Of a DNA stretch of 64,000 nucleotides, positions 53,884-62,363 are shown one piece after another (positions within the stretch are counted from its first letter, which is position 1; each line of letters opens with the position of its first letter). The translations under genes were made by a program, and so were the position numbers. The notes below the pieces were generated by a model that did no database searches, was not told the origin of the DNA, and saw only the letters and a list, made by a program, of their open reading frames with translations. Source of the stretch: Thiemannella venezuelensis (GTDB taxonomy: Bacteria; Actinomycetota; Actinomycetes; Streptosporangiales; Streptosporangiaceae); assembly GCF_014203605.1 (NCBI RefSeq), contig NZ_JACHJJ010000012.1:62001-126000 (forward strand). The letters run 5' to 3'.

Positions 53884-55295
53884 TGGCCGCGTCGCATCCG
53901 TCCGGCCCGCGGGACGCCTCCCACGGCCCCGGCGCACCGGCGACCGCCGCGGGGGACGCCCTGCGGGCGACCGGCGCAGCGGTCCGGGACGCCGACCCCG
54001 GCGACGCCGTGGCCGGGGTCGCGCCCCGCTGGGTCGCATCGCCCGCGAGCACCGAGGAGGTCGCGGCGCTGATGCGCGTCTCGGCCGGGTACGACCTGGC
54101 CGTGGTGCCCGTGGGCGGCGGGACGAAGCAGGCATGGGGCGACCCGCCGCAACGGTGCGACCTGGTGGTCGGCACCTCCTCCCTGGTCCTCGGCGGCGGG
54201 TCGGCCGTCGAGCACTCCTGCGGCGACCTGGTGGCCCGGGTCAGCGCCGGGCTCCCCTTCGACGTCCTGCAGTCCGCCCTGGCGGCCTCCGGGCAGGAGC
54301 TCGCCCTGGACGGCCCCGTCCCGGGCGGGACCGTCGGCGGGATGCTCGCCACCGCCGCGGCCGGGCCCCGCAGGCTCCGCTACGGCACCGCCCGCGACCT
54401 GCTGATCGGGATCACGGTCGTGCTCGCCGACGGCACGGTCGCCCGCTCCGGCGGGAAGGTCGTCAAGAACGTCGCCGGCTACGACCTCGGCAAGCTGTTC
54501 ACCGGCTCGTACGGCACCCTGGGGATCATCACCGAGGCCGTCTTCCGCCTGCACCCCGTCCCCCCGGCCCGCCGCTGGGTCACCACGGCCCTGCCCGCGC
54601 CCGCGGCGGCCGGGGAGAGCGCGACCGGCTTCCCCGTGGGGCCCGGGGCCCTCGCCACCGCGCTCGCGGCCTCGCAGGCCGAACCGAGCGCGGTCGAACT
54701 GGACTGGCTCGCGCCTTCCGGGGCGCCCGCGCTCTCCGTGCTGGTCGAGGGCACGGCGGCCGGGGACCGGGCGGAGACCGTGCGCGGTCTCGTCGGGAGC
54801 GGGAGGGCGACCGGCGTCCGGGCGGAGGCCGTAAGGGACCTGGCCGGGGGCGGGGACGGCCCCGCGCCCGGCGGGCGGGTGGAGGCCGTACCGGAGACGG
54901 CCGTCACGCGGCAGGCCCCCGGCTGGTGGGGGGCGCCCCCCGGTGAGGTGCTGCTGGAGCTGCGGATCCCGCCCTCGGGCGTGGACCGCGCGCTGTCGGC
55001 GGTCGCCGGGCGCGGGCTGCCCGCCCGGGTGCGGGGCTCACTGGCCTCGGCGGTCCTGCAGATCGCCCTGCCCGGGGAGGTCGGCGCGGCGGCGTTCGCG
55101 GCGTTCGTCTCCGGCGTGCGCGCCGACGTCGCCCCTCTCGGCGGCAGGCTCACCGTGCTCGCCGCGCCCGCGGAGCTCGCCCGGCTCGCCGGCCGCTGGG
55201 GACCGGTGGCCGCGCTGCCGCTGATGCGGCGGGTCAAGGAACGGTTCGACCCCGGCCGGAGGATGTCCCCCGGCCGGATGGCGGGAGGCCTCTGA
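53883..55295 (+). CDS. glcE: Glycolate oxidase subunit GlcE
   Basis: 470 residues, TGATG overlap with glcD. A second FAD-binding domain: VVPVGGGTKQAWG, GGTVGGMLATAAAGPRRLRYG and KNVAGYDLGKLFTGSYGTLG match GlcE. It is longer than usual (about 350-400) because of an Ala/Gly/Arg-rich insertion around residues 290-345 that contains a loose internal repeat (AETVRGLVGSG, AEAVRDLAGGG). Subunit of the glycolate dehydrogenase complex. Confidence 0.9.
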   Translation: MAASHPSGPRDASHGPGAPATAAGDALRATGAAVRDADPGDAVAGVAPRWVASPASTEEVAALMRVSAGYDLAVVPVGGGTKQAWGDPPQRCDLVVGTSSLVLGGGSAVEHSCGDLVARVSAGLPFDVLQSALAASGQELALDGPVPGGTVGGMLATAAAGPRRLRYGTARDLLIGITVVLADGTVARSGGKVVKNVAGYDLGKLFTGSYGTLGIITEAVFRLHPVPPARRWVTTALPAPAAAGESATGFPVGPGALATALAASQAEPSAVELDWLAPSGAPALSVLVEGTAAGDRAETVRGLVGSGRATGVRAEAVRDLAGGGDGPAPGGRVEAVPETAVTRQAPGWWGAPPGEVLLELRIPPSGVDRALSAVAGRGLPARVRGSLASAVLQIALPGEVGAAAFAAFVSGVRADVAPLGGRLTVLAAPAELARLAGRWGPVAALPLMRRVKERFDPGRRMSPGRMAGGL

Positions 55296-55296
55296 G

Positions 55297-56547
55297 ATGG
55301 ACCCCGAGCTGATCGACGACTGCGTGCACTGCGGGTTCTGCCTGCCGTCCTGCCCGACCTACGTGCTGTGGGGCGAGGAGATGGACTCCCCGCGCGGCCG
55401 GATCCACCTGATGAAGCAGCACGTCGAGGGCACCCCCCTGACGGACGAGATGGCCGGGCACTTCGACGCCTGCCTGGGCTGCATGGCGTGCGTGACGGCC
55501 TGCCCCTCCGGAGTCCGGTACGACAGGCTGATCGAGCAGACCCGTGCCGAGGTGGAGCGGGAGCACGTCCGCGAACCCGCCGACCGGGCCCTGCGGGAGC
55601 TGGTCTTCCAGCTCTTCCCCTACCCCCGGCGGCTGCGCGCGATGCGGCTGCCGCTGCGGCTCGGCGCTGGGCTGCGGCGCCGGCTCGCCCCCAGGCTGGA
55701 GCGGATCAACCCGTCCCTGGCCGCGATGGCCGATCTCGCCCCCGAACCGGCCGGGCGGGTACGGCTGCCGCGCCGCGTCGCGGCCGTCGGCCGGCGCAGG
55801 GCCGTCGTCGGCATGCTCACCGGATGCGTGCAGGGCGCGTTCTTCCCGCAGGTCAACGCGGCCACGGCGCGGGTGCTCGCGATGGAGGGCTGCGAGGTCG
55901 TGATCCCGCCCGCGCAGGGCTGCTGCGGGGCGCTGCCGCTGCACTCCGGCCGCCCGGAGCAGGCCGTGCGGTTCGCCCGGCGGACGGTCGCCGCCTTCGA
56001 GCGGGCGGGCGTGGACACCGTCGTGGTCAACGCCGCCGGATGCGGCTCGACCATGAAGGACTACGCGGAGGTCTTCGACGGGATCGGCGACGGGGAATGG
56101 GCCGGGCGGGCCCGCGCCGTCAGGACCGTGGACCTCGCGGAGTACCTCGCCGAACTCGGGCCGGCGGCCAGGCGCCATCCGCTCCCGCTGAAGGTCGCCT
56201 ACCACGACGCCTGCCACCTGGCGCACGCCCAGGGGGTGCGCTCCCAGCCGCGCGAGCTGCTGGCCGCCGTCCCCGGGCTGGAACTGCGGGAGATCGCCGA
56301 GTCGTCGATCTGCTGCGGCTCCGCCGGGACCTACAACCTGTTCCGGCCCGAGGCCGCCCGCGAACTGGGCGACCGCAAGGCCGAGCGGGTCCTCGCCACC
56401 GGCGCCGACCTGCTGGTCTCGGCCAACCCCGGCTGCACCATGCAGATCGCCTCCGCGATCCGCAGGTCCGGGGCGGCCCCGATCCCGGTCGCCCACACCG
56501 CCCAGGTCCTCGACGCCTCCCTGCGCGGCCTGGGGAAGATCGCATGA
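55297..56547 (+). CDS. glcF: Glycolate oxidase iron-sulfur subunit GlcF
   Basis: 416 residues. Two [4Fe-4S] ferredoxin motifs near the N-terminus (CVHCGFCLPSCP, CLGCMACVTACP) and two CCG cysteine-rich domains (AQGCCGALPLHSG; SSICCGSAGTYN). It transfers electrons from GlcD/GlcE to the quinone pool. The start lies one base after the glcE stop and its stop overlaps the iclR start, completing a glcDEF-iclR operon. Confidence 0.94.
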   Translation: MDPELIDDCVHCGFCLPSCPTYVLWGEEMDSPRGRIHLMKQHVEGTPLTDEMAGHFDACLGCMACVTACPSGVRYDRLIEQTRAEVEREHVREPADRALRELVFQLFPYPRRLRAMRLPLRLGAGLRRRLAPRLERINPSLAAMADLAPEPAGRVRLPRRVAAVGRRRAVVGMLTGCVQGAFFPQVNAATARVLAMEGCEVVIPPAQGCCGALPLHSGRPEQAVRFARRTVAAFERAGVDTVVVNAAGCGSTMKDYAEVFDGIGDGEWAGRARAVRTVDLAEYLAELGPAARRHPLPLKVAYHDACHLAHAQGVRSQPRELLAAVPGLELREIAESSICCGSAGTYNLFRPEAARELGDRKAERVLATGADLLVSANPGCTMQIASAIRRSGAAPIPVAHTAQVLDASLRGLGKIA

Positions 56548-57446
56548 CCGTGAGCGAAGCGAGCGCCGAAGGCCCGGCAGGACGCGCCGGTGAGCCAACC
56601 GATGAGCGAGGGAGCGAGGAACGAGCGGACGAGCGAAGAGGGCGGCCACCGGCACCCGGGCGTCCGGACCGCGTGAGCGAAGCGAGCGCCAAAGGCACGG
56701 TGCAGTCCGTCGACCGGGCGCTGGACCTGATGGAGGCGCTGGCCGGGCACGGCGGCGCGGCCGGGATCTCGGAGCTGGCCGCCGCGACCGGCCTGCCGTA
56801 CGGGACGATCCACCGGCTGCTGCGCACGCTGCTCGACCGGGGGTACGTCCGGCAGGAGTCCGACCGCCGCTACGCGCTGGGCGGGGCGCTGGTACGGCTC
56901 GGCGGGGTGGCCGAGCGCATGGTCGGCGTGTGGGCGCAGCCGTACCTGAAGCGGATGGTCGAGCTGTCCGGCGAGACCGCGAACATGGCGGTGCTGGAGG
57001 GCGACTTCATCGTCTACGTCGCGCAGATCCCCTCCCCCCGGCGGCTGCGCATGTTCGCCGAGGTCGGCAGGAGGGTGCTGCCGCACAGCACCGCGGTCGG
57101 CAAGGTCCTGCTGGCCGACCGGCCGGACGCCGAGGTCGCCTCCCTCGTCGAGCGCACCGGCATGCCCAGGCGGACCGCCAACACGATCACCGACCTGCCC
57201 GGCATGCTCGCCGAACTGGAGCGGGTGCGGGACCGGGGGTACGCGCTGGACCTGGGCGAGGAGGAGCTCGGCGTGCACTGCCTGGCCGTCGGGGTGCGCG
57301 ACGGCGCGCGGACGATCGCCGCGATGTCGGTCTCCGGCCCGGCCGAGCGCATCGACGCCCTCGACCGGGAGGAACTCGCCGCGGGCATGCGGAGGATCGC
57401 CCGCGACTTCGGCTCCGAGCTCGGCGGCGGTCTCAGCCCCGGGTGA
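56544..57446 (+). CDS. IclR family regulator of the glycolate operon
   Basis: 300 residues from ATG 56544 (ATGA overlap with glcF). GTG 56673 would give 257 residues, closer to the usual length. The first 43 residues are low-complexity and derive from a GAGCGA-rich DNA repeat. The helix-turn-helix (LDLMEALAGHG, ISELAAATGLPYGTIHRLLRTLLDRGYVRQ) is followed by the IclR ligand domain (LRMFAEVGRRVLPHSTAVGKVLLAD, DLGEEELGVHCLAVGVRD). It probably senses glyoxylate or a related acid and may bind the palindrome before aceB. Confidence 0.9.
   Translation: MTVSEASAEGPAGRAGEPTDERGSEERADERRGRPPAPGRPDRVSEASAKGTVQSVDRALDLMEALAGHGGAAGISELAAATGLPYGTIHRLLRTLLDRGYVRQESDRRYALGGALVRLGGVAERMVGVWAQPYLKRMVELSGETANMAVLEGDFIVYVAQIPSPRRLRMFAEVGRRVLPHSTAVGKVLLADRPDAEVASLVERTGMPRRTANTITDLPGMLAELERVRDRGYALDLGEEELGVHCLAVGVRDGARTIAAMSVSGPAERIDALDREELAAGMRRIARDFGSELGGGLSPG
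56550..56690 (+). repeat. Repeated GTGAGCGAAGCGAGCGCC element
   Basis: The same 18-bp word occurs at 56550-56567 and 56673-56690, with other GAGCGA-type words between. Such GAGCG-rich elements recur in many actinomycete genomes. The repeat appears to have lengthened the 5' end of the iclR gene in frame. Confidence 0.7.
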
Positions 57447-57512
57447 CCGTCCCGGCGACCCGCGGGAGCGGAGCGGAGGAGATCGGCTCCCGCGGGAACG
57501 GGCCGTCGGAGC

Positions 57513-58439
57513 TCACTGCCGGTTCGGCGGGGTGATGTCCAGGTCGCTGCCCTGCGGGACCGGCACCACCGTGACCTGGCCCTTCTGGATGGCCTGCCAG
57601 AGCACGGCGCCGTCCCTGCCGAGGACCTTCACCAGGTCCCTGATCGATTCGATCTCGGTGCGGACCTTGGCGTTGCGCTGGGCCTGGGCGGCGTTCTCGG
57701 CCTTCGCGGCCTGCTCCGCGGCCAGGGCGTCGACCAGCGCCTCGGGCGGCTCCGGCTTCTGGATCGTCAGGGAGATGTCGCCGCAGTCGCCGCTGCCGGC
57801 GTAGTTCTGGCCGCAGAAGTAGTCGGCCCCGGCGGTCTCCTTGATGAACTCCCGCGCCAGCGTGCCGACCCGCGCCTCCCAGGCCTGCTTCACCTTCGGG
57901 TCGTTGAACAGCCCGCGCCACTCGAACTCCTGCGAGGCCGCGTCCAGGGCCCGGTCCAGCGGGATCCGCATGTAGGTGCCGAGCATCCGCCGCCACCCCT
58001 CGGACTCGCCGTCCTCGTGGTAGGCGCGGAACTTCAGCCCGATCTTCTCGTGGAACCTCTGGAGCGTCCCGCAGTCGGTGTTCAGCGTGAAGGTCGCCAC
58101 CCCCGAGACGAGCATCTCCACGTTGTCCTTGCTGACGACGCTGAGCGGCTTGGACTCGGCGCCCTCGGCGCCGGAGAAGTCGAAGGTCCGCTGGCCGAAC
58201 GGGTAGGAGTAGCCCGTGTCGCCGGGCCCCAGCAGGGTCGCCCCGCTGGAGGGGTTGATGCACTTCTCGAACTTGATGGCCTCGAAGGTCCCGCCCGCGT
58301 AGTGCAGGACGACCTCGTCGGGCTGGGTGCTCACGCGGGTGCACCCGCTGAGCACGAAGCCCAGCACCACCACCGCGCCCACGGCCAGCAGGAACCCTTT
58401 CAGCAGCAACCGTCTGCCACCGGTCCTCTGCGCGCTCAT
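57513..58439 (-). CDS. SPFH/Band-7-like membrane lipoprotein
   Basis: 308 residues from ATG 58439 (AAGGAAG 6 nt upstream). A hydrophobic N-terminus ends in a lipobox-like VLSGC (Cys about 33), so it may be a lipoprotein or single TM anchor. The body, with an SPFH-like beta part and a helical tail (EALVDALAAEQAAKAENAAQAQRNAKV), resembles actinobacterial Band-7 proteins. Five other Cys could form disulfides outside the cell. Function unknown; convergent with iclR. Confidence 0.78.
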   Translation of the reverse strand: MSAQRTGGRRLLLKGFLLAVGAVVVLGFVLSGCTRVSTQPDEVVLHYAGGTFEAIKFEKCINPSSGATLLGPGDTGYSYPFGQRTFDFSGAEGAESKPLSVVSKDNVEMLVSGVATFTLNTDCGTLQRFHEKIGLKFRAYHEDGESEGWRRMLGTYMRIPLDRALDAASQEFEWRGLFNDPKVKQAWEARVGTLAREFIKETAGADYFCGQNYAGSGDCGDISLTIQKPEPPEALVDALAAEQAAKAENAAQAQRNAKVRTEIESIRDLVKVLGRDGAVLWQAIQKGQVTVVPVPQGSDLDITPPNRQ

Positions 58440-58630
58440 CGCCACTTCCTTTACGTCCGCTTTACCGAAGGCGGATCCTAGTGGCGCCGCTCACGAAGGC
58501 GTAGTCCGGCCGCGTCCGATCGCCGGAGGCAGGAGGCGCCGGGGTTCCCGCCCGGCCCCGGCGGCCGTGCCCGGTGGCCCTCAAGCCGATCCCAGTGATT
58601 CACAAGTGGCGCCTGGCAGGCTCCCGGTCC

Positions 58631-59287
58631 ATGGGGTTGTTCGACTTTCTGCCCGCCCGGCGCCTCCGGGGCGGGCCCACGCTGCTGCTGCCCGCTTCCG
58701 TCCCGCCCCGGACCGTGCTGGAGACGGTCCGGCTGCACAGCCCGCAGGCGCACCCGCGCGGCCGCTCCATCGTGGTCGACGAGTCCGTACGGCTCCGCGG
58801 CCCGGTCCCGGTCCACCGCGGGCTCGCGCTCGCGGCGCGGCTCCCGGTCGGCTGGCCGGTGGCCTACACCGCCGAGCAGCGCGACCCCGAGGGCGAGACC
58901 GACCCGGCCGCGATCGTGGCCGGGCTGGCCGCGCGCCTGGGCGGACTGGCCTGCCCGCACCCGCCCGAGCGCTCACCCGACCTGTTCTCCGTCACCGGAC
59001 GGGCGCTGCCCGCCGAACGCCTGGCCGAACTACTGCCCGGCACGCGCCCCCAGCGGCTCCCCGGCATCGACCTCACCCTGCTCCGCTCCGGCCACAGCCC
59101 GCTGGAGATCTCCTTCTGCGGCGGAGACGACGGCGAGACGGACTACGAGGTGTCGCTGCGGCGCGGGCCGTCCACCCCGGCGGTCGTCGAGGCCGCCGAA
59201 CGGCTCGCCATCGCGATCGCCGAGGCCAGCGGCGGCGTGCTCCGCGACCAGCACGGCTTCCGCGTCCCCCTGCCGGTGCGCTGCTGA
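58631..59287 (+). CDS. Conserved hypothetical protein
   Basis: 218 residues from ATG 58631; an upstream in-frame ATG at 58574 would add 19 residues. No TM segment or known motif. Codon bias is good throughout (GTLLLPASVPPRTVLETVRLHSPQ to GVLRDQHGFRVPLPVRC), so it is coding. An alpha/beta composition with a VAYTAEQRDPEGETDPAAIVAGLAARLG centre is seen. I do not recognise the family. It stands between two minus-strand genes. Confidence 0.65.
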   Translation: MGLFDFLPARRLRGGPTLLLPASVPPRTVLETVRLHSPQAHPRGRSIVVDESVRLRGPVPVHRGLALAARLPVGWPVAYTAEQRDPEGETDPAAIVAGLAARLGGLACPHPPERSPDLFSVTGRALPAERLAELLPGTRPQRLPGIDLTLLRSGHSPLEISFCGGDDGETDYEVSLRRGPSTPAVVEAAERLAIAIAEASGGVLRDQHGFRVPLPVRC

Positions 59288-59293
59288 GGACGG

Positions 59294-59374
59294 GCCCGCC
59301 CCTCAGCCGCCGAGTCCGCGGCCCGCCCCTCAGCCGCCGAGTCCGCGGCCCGCCCCTCAGTCGCCGAGTTCGCG
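59294..59374. repeat. Three tandem 27-bp units at the 3' end of the mttB-like gene
   Basis: Units 59294-59320 and 59321-59347 are identical; 59348-59374 differs at two positions. The last unit contains the final codons and stop of the mttB-like gene (minus strand), so the other two repeat that end in frame, each again with a TGA. Confidence 0.88.
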
Positions 59375-60787
59375 ACGGCGGCGGGTGACGTACTCCCGGA
59401 GCTCCTCGCGGACCGCGTCGTCGAGCGGCGGCTGCTCGTACTCCTGCAGCTTGGCCCGGTAGATCTCCCCGGCCCGCGCCGCGGCGTCCTGGGCGCCGCG
59501 CCGCATCCAGCGCTCGTAGTTGTCCGACGACGACAGCAGCGGCCGGTAGAAGCAGGTCCGGAAGCGCTCCATGGTGTGCGCCGCGCCGAGGAAGTGACCG
59601 CCGTGGCCGACCTCGGCGTGGGCGTCGAAGGCCAGGGACTCCTCGGTGATCTCCAGCGGGGTGAACTCGTGCTGGAGCATGCGCAGGATCTCGACGTCCA
59701 CGACGAACTTCTCGAAGCCGCTGACCAGGCCGCCCTCCAGCCAGCCCGCGGCGTGCATGACCCAGTTGGCGCCCGCCAGGAACGTGGGCAGCATCGTCAT
59801 CAGCGCCTCGTACCCGGCCTGCGCGTCGGCGGTCTGCGAGGAGGTCAGCGCCCCGCCCGAGCGCCAGGGCAGGCCGAAGCGGCGGGCGATCTGGCCGGTG
59901 CACAGCAGCCCGACGGCCGACTCCGGGGTGCCGAAGCAGGGCGAGCCGGACTGCATGTCGATGTTCGACAGGAACGAGCCGAAGATCACCGGACAGCCGG
60001 GGCGGATGAGCTGGGACAGCGCGATCCCGGTGAGCGCCTCGGCGATCTGCTGGACCAGCGTGGCCGGGACCGAGACCGGCGACATGGCTCCCATCAGCAG
60101 GAACGGGGTGAGGACGACCGGCTGGTTCGCCGCGGAGTACTCGAACTGGGCGTCCAGCATGCGGTCGTCCCAGCGCAGCGGCGAGTTGCAGTTGATCAGG
60201 GAGATGGTCGCCGGGGCCGCCTCGATGTCGCCGAGCAGGATGCGGGTCATCGCGATGGTGTCGGCGGCGTTCGGCCCGGAGACCACGTTTCCCATGTAGA
60301 TCTTGTCGGTCAGCGTCTGGAGCGCGTAGACCATGTCGAGGTGGCGGGAGTCGAGCGGCGCGTCGCCCGGCTCGCAGACCACGCCCCCGGCGGAGTCCAT
60401 CTCGCCGAAGACCTGGGAGAGCTTGCAGAAGCGGTGGAAGTCGTCGAGCGTCGCCTCGCGCCGCACGCCGCCCTCGCGCACGAACGGCGAGCCGTACACC
60501 GCGCCGAACGCCATGTGGTCGCCGCCGATGTGCACGCTGTTGGCGGGGTTGCGGGCCCGGACGTCGAACTCCCGCGGCGCCTTCGCGACCTGTTCGAGGA
60601 CGAACTCCGGGTCGAAGAAGACGTTGTTCTCCTCGACCTTCATCCCCGCCCGGCGGAACAGCTCCAGCGCCCGGGGGGACATGAACTCGACCCCGATCTC
60701 GGAGACGATGCGGCGCCAGCCGCGGTCGAGGGTGGCCATCGCGTCGGCGGACAGGATCTCGTAGCGGGGCATCTGGTTCAGGAACAC
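59357..60787 (-). CDS. MttB-type methylamine/betaine:corrinoid methyltransferase (no pyrrolysine)
   Basis: 476 residues from GTG 60787, which has AAGGAG 5 nt upstream; GTG 60793 is also in frame. The sequence matches the trimethylamine methyltransferase superfamily throughout (LDRGWRRIVSEIGVEFMSPRALELFRRAGMKV, YGSPFVREGGVRREATLDDFHRF, VHAEVGHGGHF-type end block). The frame is uninterrupted, so no amber-encoded pyrrolysine is needed, as in MtgB-like enzymes acting on glycine betaine, proline betaine or carnitine. It should move a methyl group from a quaternary amine to the corrinoid protein. The substrate is not determined by sequence. Confidence 0.88.
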   Translation of the reverse strand: MFLNQMPRYEILSADAMATLDRGWRRIVSEIGVEFMSPRALELFRRAGMKVEENNVFFDPEFVLEQVAKAPREFDVRARNPANSVHIGGDHMAFGAVYGSPFVREGGVRREATLDDFHRFCKLSQVFGEMDSAGGVVCEPGDAPLDSRHLDMVYALQTLTDKIYMGNVVSGPNAADTIAMTRILLGDIEAAPATISLINCNSPLRWDDRMLDAQFEYSAANQPVVLTPFLLMGAMSPVSVPATLVQQIAEALTGIALSQLIRPGCPVIFGSFLSNIDMQSGSPCFGTPESAVGLLCTGQIARRFGLPWRSGGALTSSQTADAQAGYEALMTMLPTFLAGANWVMHAAGWLEGGLVSGFEKFVVDVEILRMLQHEFTPLEITEESLAFDAHAEVGHGGHFLGAAHTMERFRTCFYRPLLSSSDNYERWMRRGAQDAAARAGEIYRAKLQEYEQPPLDDAVREELREYVTRRRRELGD

Positions 60788-60816
60788 GGCCACTCCTTCG
60801 GACCTGCTCGACCCTC

Positions 60817-60846
60817 TTGACCCGGATCTCAGGCCGATCTTACGCT
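60817..60846 (+). promoter_or_regulatory. Promoter of the iclR-corrinoid operon
   Basis: TTGACC (60817-60822) and TACGCT (60841-60846) are spaced by 18 bp. The expected transcription start lies just before a cluster of TTCCA/TGGAA half-sites. Confidence 0.6.
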
Positions 60847-60853
60847 CAAGAAA

Positions 60854-60881
60854 TGGAACTGAAGTTCCATAATGTGGAACT
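60854..60881. promoter_or_regulatory. Three-half-site IclR operator between mttB-like and iclR genes
   Basis: TGGAACT (60854-60860) and AGTTCCA (60863-60869) form one inverted repeat. AGTTCCATAATGTGGAACT (60863-60881) forms a second with perfect 7-bp arms. The second shares TTCCATNATGTGGAA with the malate synthase leader. It could control both divergent units. Confidence 0.75.
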
Positions 60882-60930
60882 CCCCCGAGGAGGCGCCGGT
60901 GAGCCGGCCGGAGAACCCCCGCGGCCCGCG

Positions 60931-61695
60931 ATGAGCGGGGAGAACGAGACGAGGAACCCGGCCGGGACGCAGGCCGTCGACCGGGCGGCGCGGTTGCTCG
61001 TCCGCGTCGTCGAGGCGGACGCGCCCCAGCCGTTCACCGCCCTGCACACCGGGTCGGGGCTGCCCAAGAGCACCGCCTCCCGGCTGCTCTCGGCGCTGGA
61101 ACGGCACGGCCTGCTCCAGCGCGACCACGAGGGGGCCTTCCTCCCGGGGCCCGTGCTCGCCCGCCACGCCGCACGGTCCGGCGGCGCGGGCCTGGCCGCC
61201 ACCGCCCGGCCGTACCTGGAGCGGATCGGGGAGAAGACCGGCGAGACCGTCAACCTGGCCGTACCCAGCGGCGGCGCGGTCGAGCAGATCGCCCAGGTCG
61301 ACAGCAGCTACCTGCTCGGCGCGACCGACTGGGTGGGGCTGCGGGTGCCGCTGCACTGCTCGGCGCTGGGCAAGGTCTTCCTCGCCCACGGCGCCGCCGA
61401 GCTGCCCCGGGGACCGCTGGAGCGCCGTACCCCGCGCACCGTGACCGACCGCGGGGAGCTCGGCGGAGAGCTGGCCGGGATCCGGCGCCGCGGGTACGGC
61501 GCGGCCCGCGAGGAGCTGGAGCCGGGCCTGGTCGCGGTGGCCGCCCCCGTGCGCGGCGGGGACGGCACGGTCGTCGCGGCCCTGTCGGTCTCCGGCCCCT
61601 CGGTCCGGCTCACCCCGGAACGCGTCACCGAGATCGGCGAGCTGCTCGCCGGTGAAGCCGCCGCCCTCTCCGAAGTGTTAGGAGCCCCCCGTTGA
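60931..61695 (+). CDS. IclR family regulator of the corrinoid methyltransferase operon
   Basis: 254 residues from ATG 60931, the usual family length; an earlier start at 60817 would lie inside the promoter. Helix-turn-helix: AVDRAARLLVRVVEAD, LPKSTASRLLSALERHGLLQRD. Ligand domain: VPLHCSALGKVFLAHGA, REELEPGLVAVAAPVRGGDGTVVAALSVSGP. Being first in the operon and next to the palindrome, it should control its own operon and the divergent methyltransferase. Confidence 0.92.
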   Translation: MSGENETRNPAGTQAVDRAARLLVRVVEADAPQPFTALHTGSGLPKSTASRLLSALERHGLLQRDHEGAFLPGPVLARHAARSGGAGLAATARPYLERIGEKTGETVNLAVPSGGAVEQIAQVDSSYLLGATDWVGLRVPLHCSALGKVFLAHGAAELPRGPLERRTPRTVTDRGELGGELAGIRRRGYGAAREELEPGLVAVAAPVRGGDGTVVAALSVSGPSVRLTPERVTEIGELLAGEAAALSEVLGAPR

Positions 61696-62354
61696 CCGAG
61701 CAAGAGATCCTGCAGGGCCTCTACGACCGGACGCTCGTGGGAGACGCCCCGGCCGTCCTTGACCTGACCGGCCGGGGCCTGGCCGCGGGCATGGCCCCCG
61801 AGACGATGCTGTTCGAGGCGCTGATCCCCTCCCTGGAGGAGGTCGGCGCCCGGTTCGAGCGCGGTGACTTCTTCGTGCCGGAGATGCTCATCGCCGGGCG
61901 GGCGATGGCCGGCGCGATGGAGGTGCTCCGGCCGCTGCTGGCCCGGACGGGCGCGACCTCGCTGGGCACGTTCCTGATGGGGACGGTCAAGGGCGACGTG
62001 CACGACATCGGCAAGAACCTGGTGAACATCATGCTGGAGGGCGCCGGGTTCCAGGTGATCGACCTGGGCGTGCAGGTGGCCCCGGAGAGGTTCGTGGCCG
62101 CCGTCCGCGAGCACCGGCCCGACATCGTGGGCTTCTCCGCCTTCCTCACCACGACGATGCCGATGTTCAAGGCGAACATCAACGCGCTGGAGAAGGCGGG
62201 CCTGCGCGACCAGGTGATCGTCATGGTCGGCGGGGCCCCGGTCACCCAGGAGTACGCCGACGCCGTCGGCGCGGACGGCTACGCCGCCGACGCCTCCACC
62301 GCCGTCCGCCGCGCCAAGGAGCTCCTGGCCGGCCGCCGCGCCGTACCCGCCTAG
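61692..62354 (+). CDS. Corrinoid (B12-binding) methyl carrier protein
   Basis: 220 residues from TTG 61692, overlapping the iclR stop; AGGAG 8 nt upstream. The N-terminal helical cap (VPEMLIAGRAMAGAMEVLRPLL) and the Rossmann B12 domain with DVHDIGKN (DxHxxG, Asp102-Gly107; His104 is the lower cobalt ligand) match MtbC/MtgC-type proteins. It accepts the methyl group from the MttB-like enzyme. Confidence 0.95.
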   Translation: MTEQEILQGLYDRTLVGDAPAVLDLTGRGLAAGMAPETMLFEALIPSLEEVGARFERGDFFVPEMLIAGRAMAGAMEVLRPLLARTGATSLGTFLMGTVKGDVHDIGKNLVNIMLEGAGFQVIDLGVQVAPERFVAAVREHRPDIVGFSAFLTTTMPMFKANINALEKAGLRDQVIVMVGGAPVTQEYADAVGADGYAADASTAVRRAKELLAGRRAVPA

Positions 62355-62363
62355 GAGGGCATC

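Noticed and set aside
59357-60787. Pyrrolysine-containing trimethylamine methyltransferase
   Set aside because: The frame has no internal TAG, and no pyrrolysine machinery is seen nearby; it fits the non-pyrrolysine MttB group.
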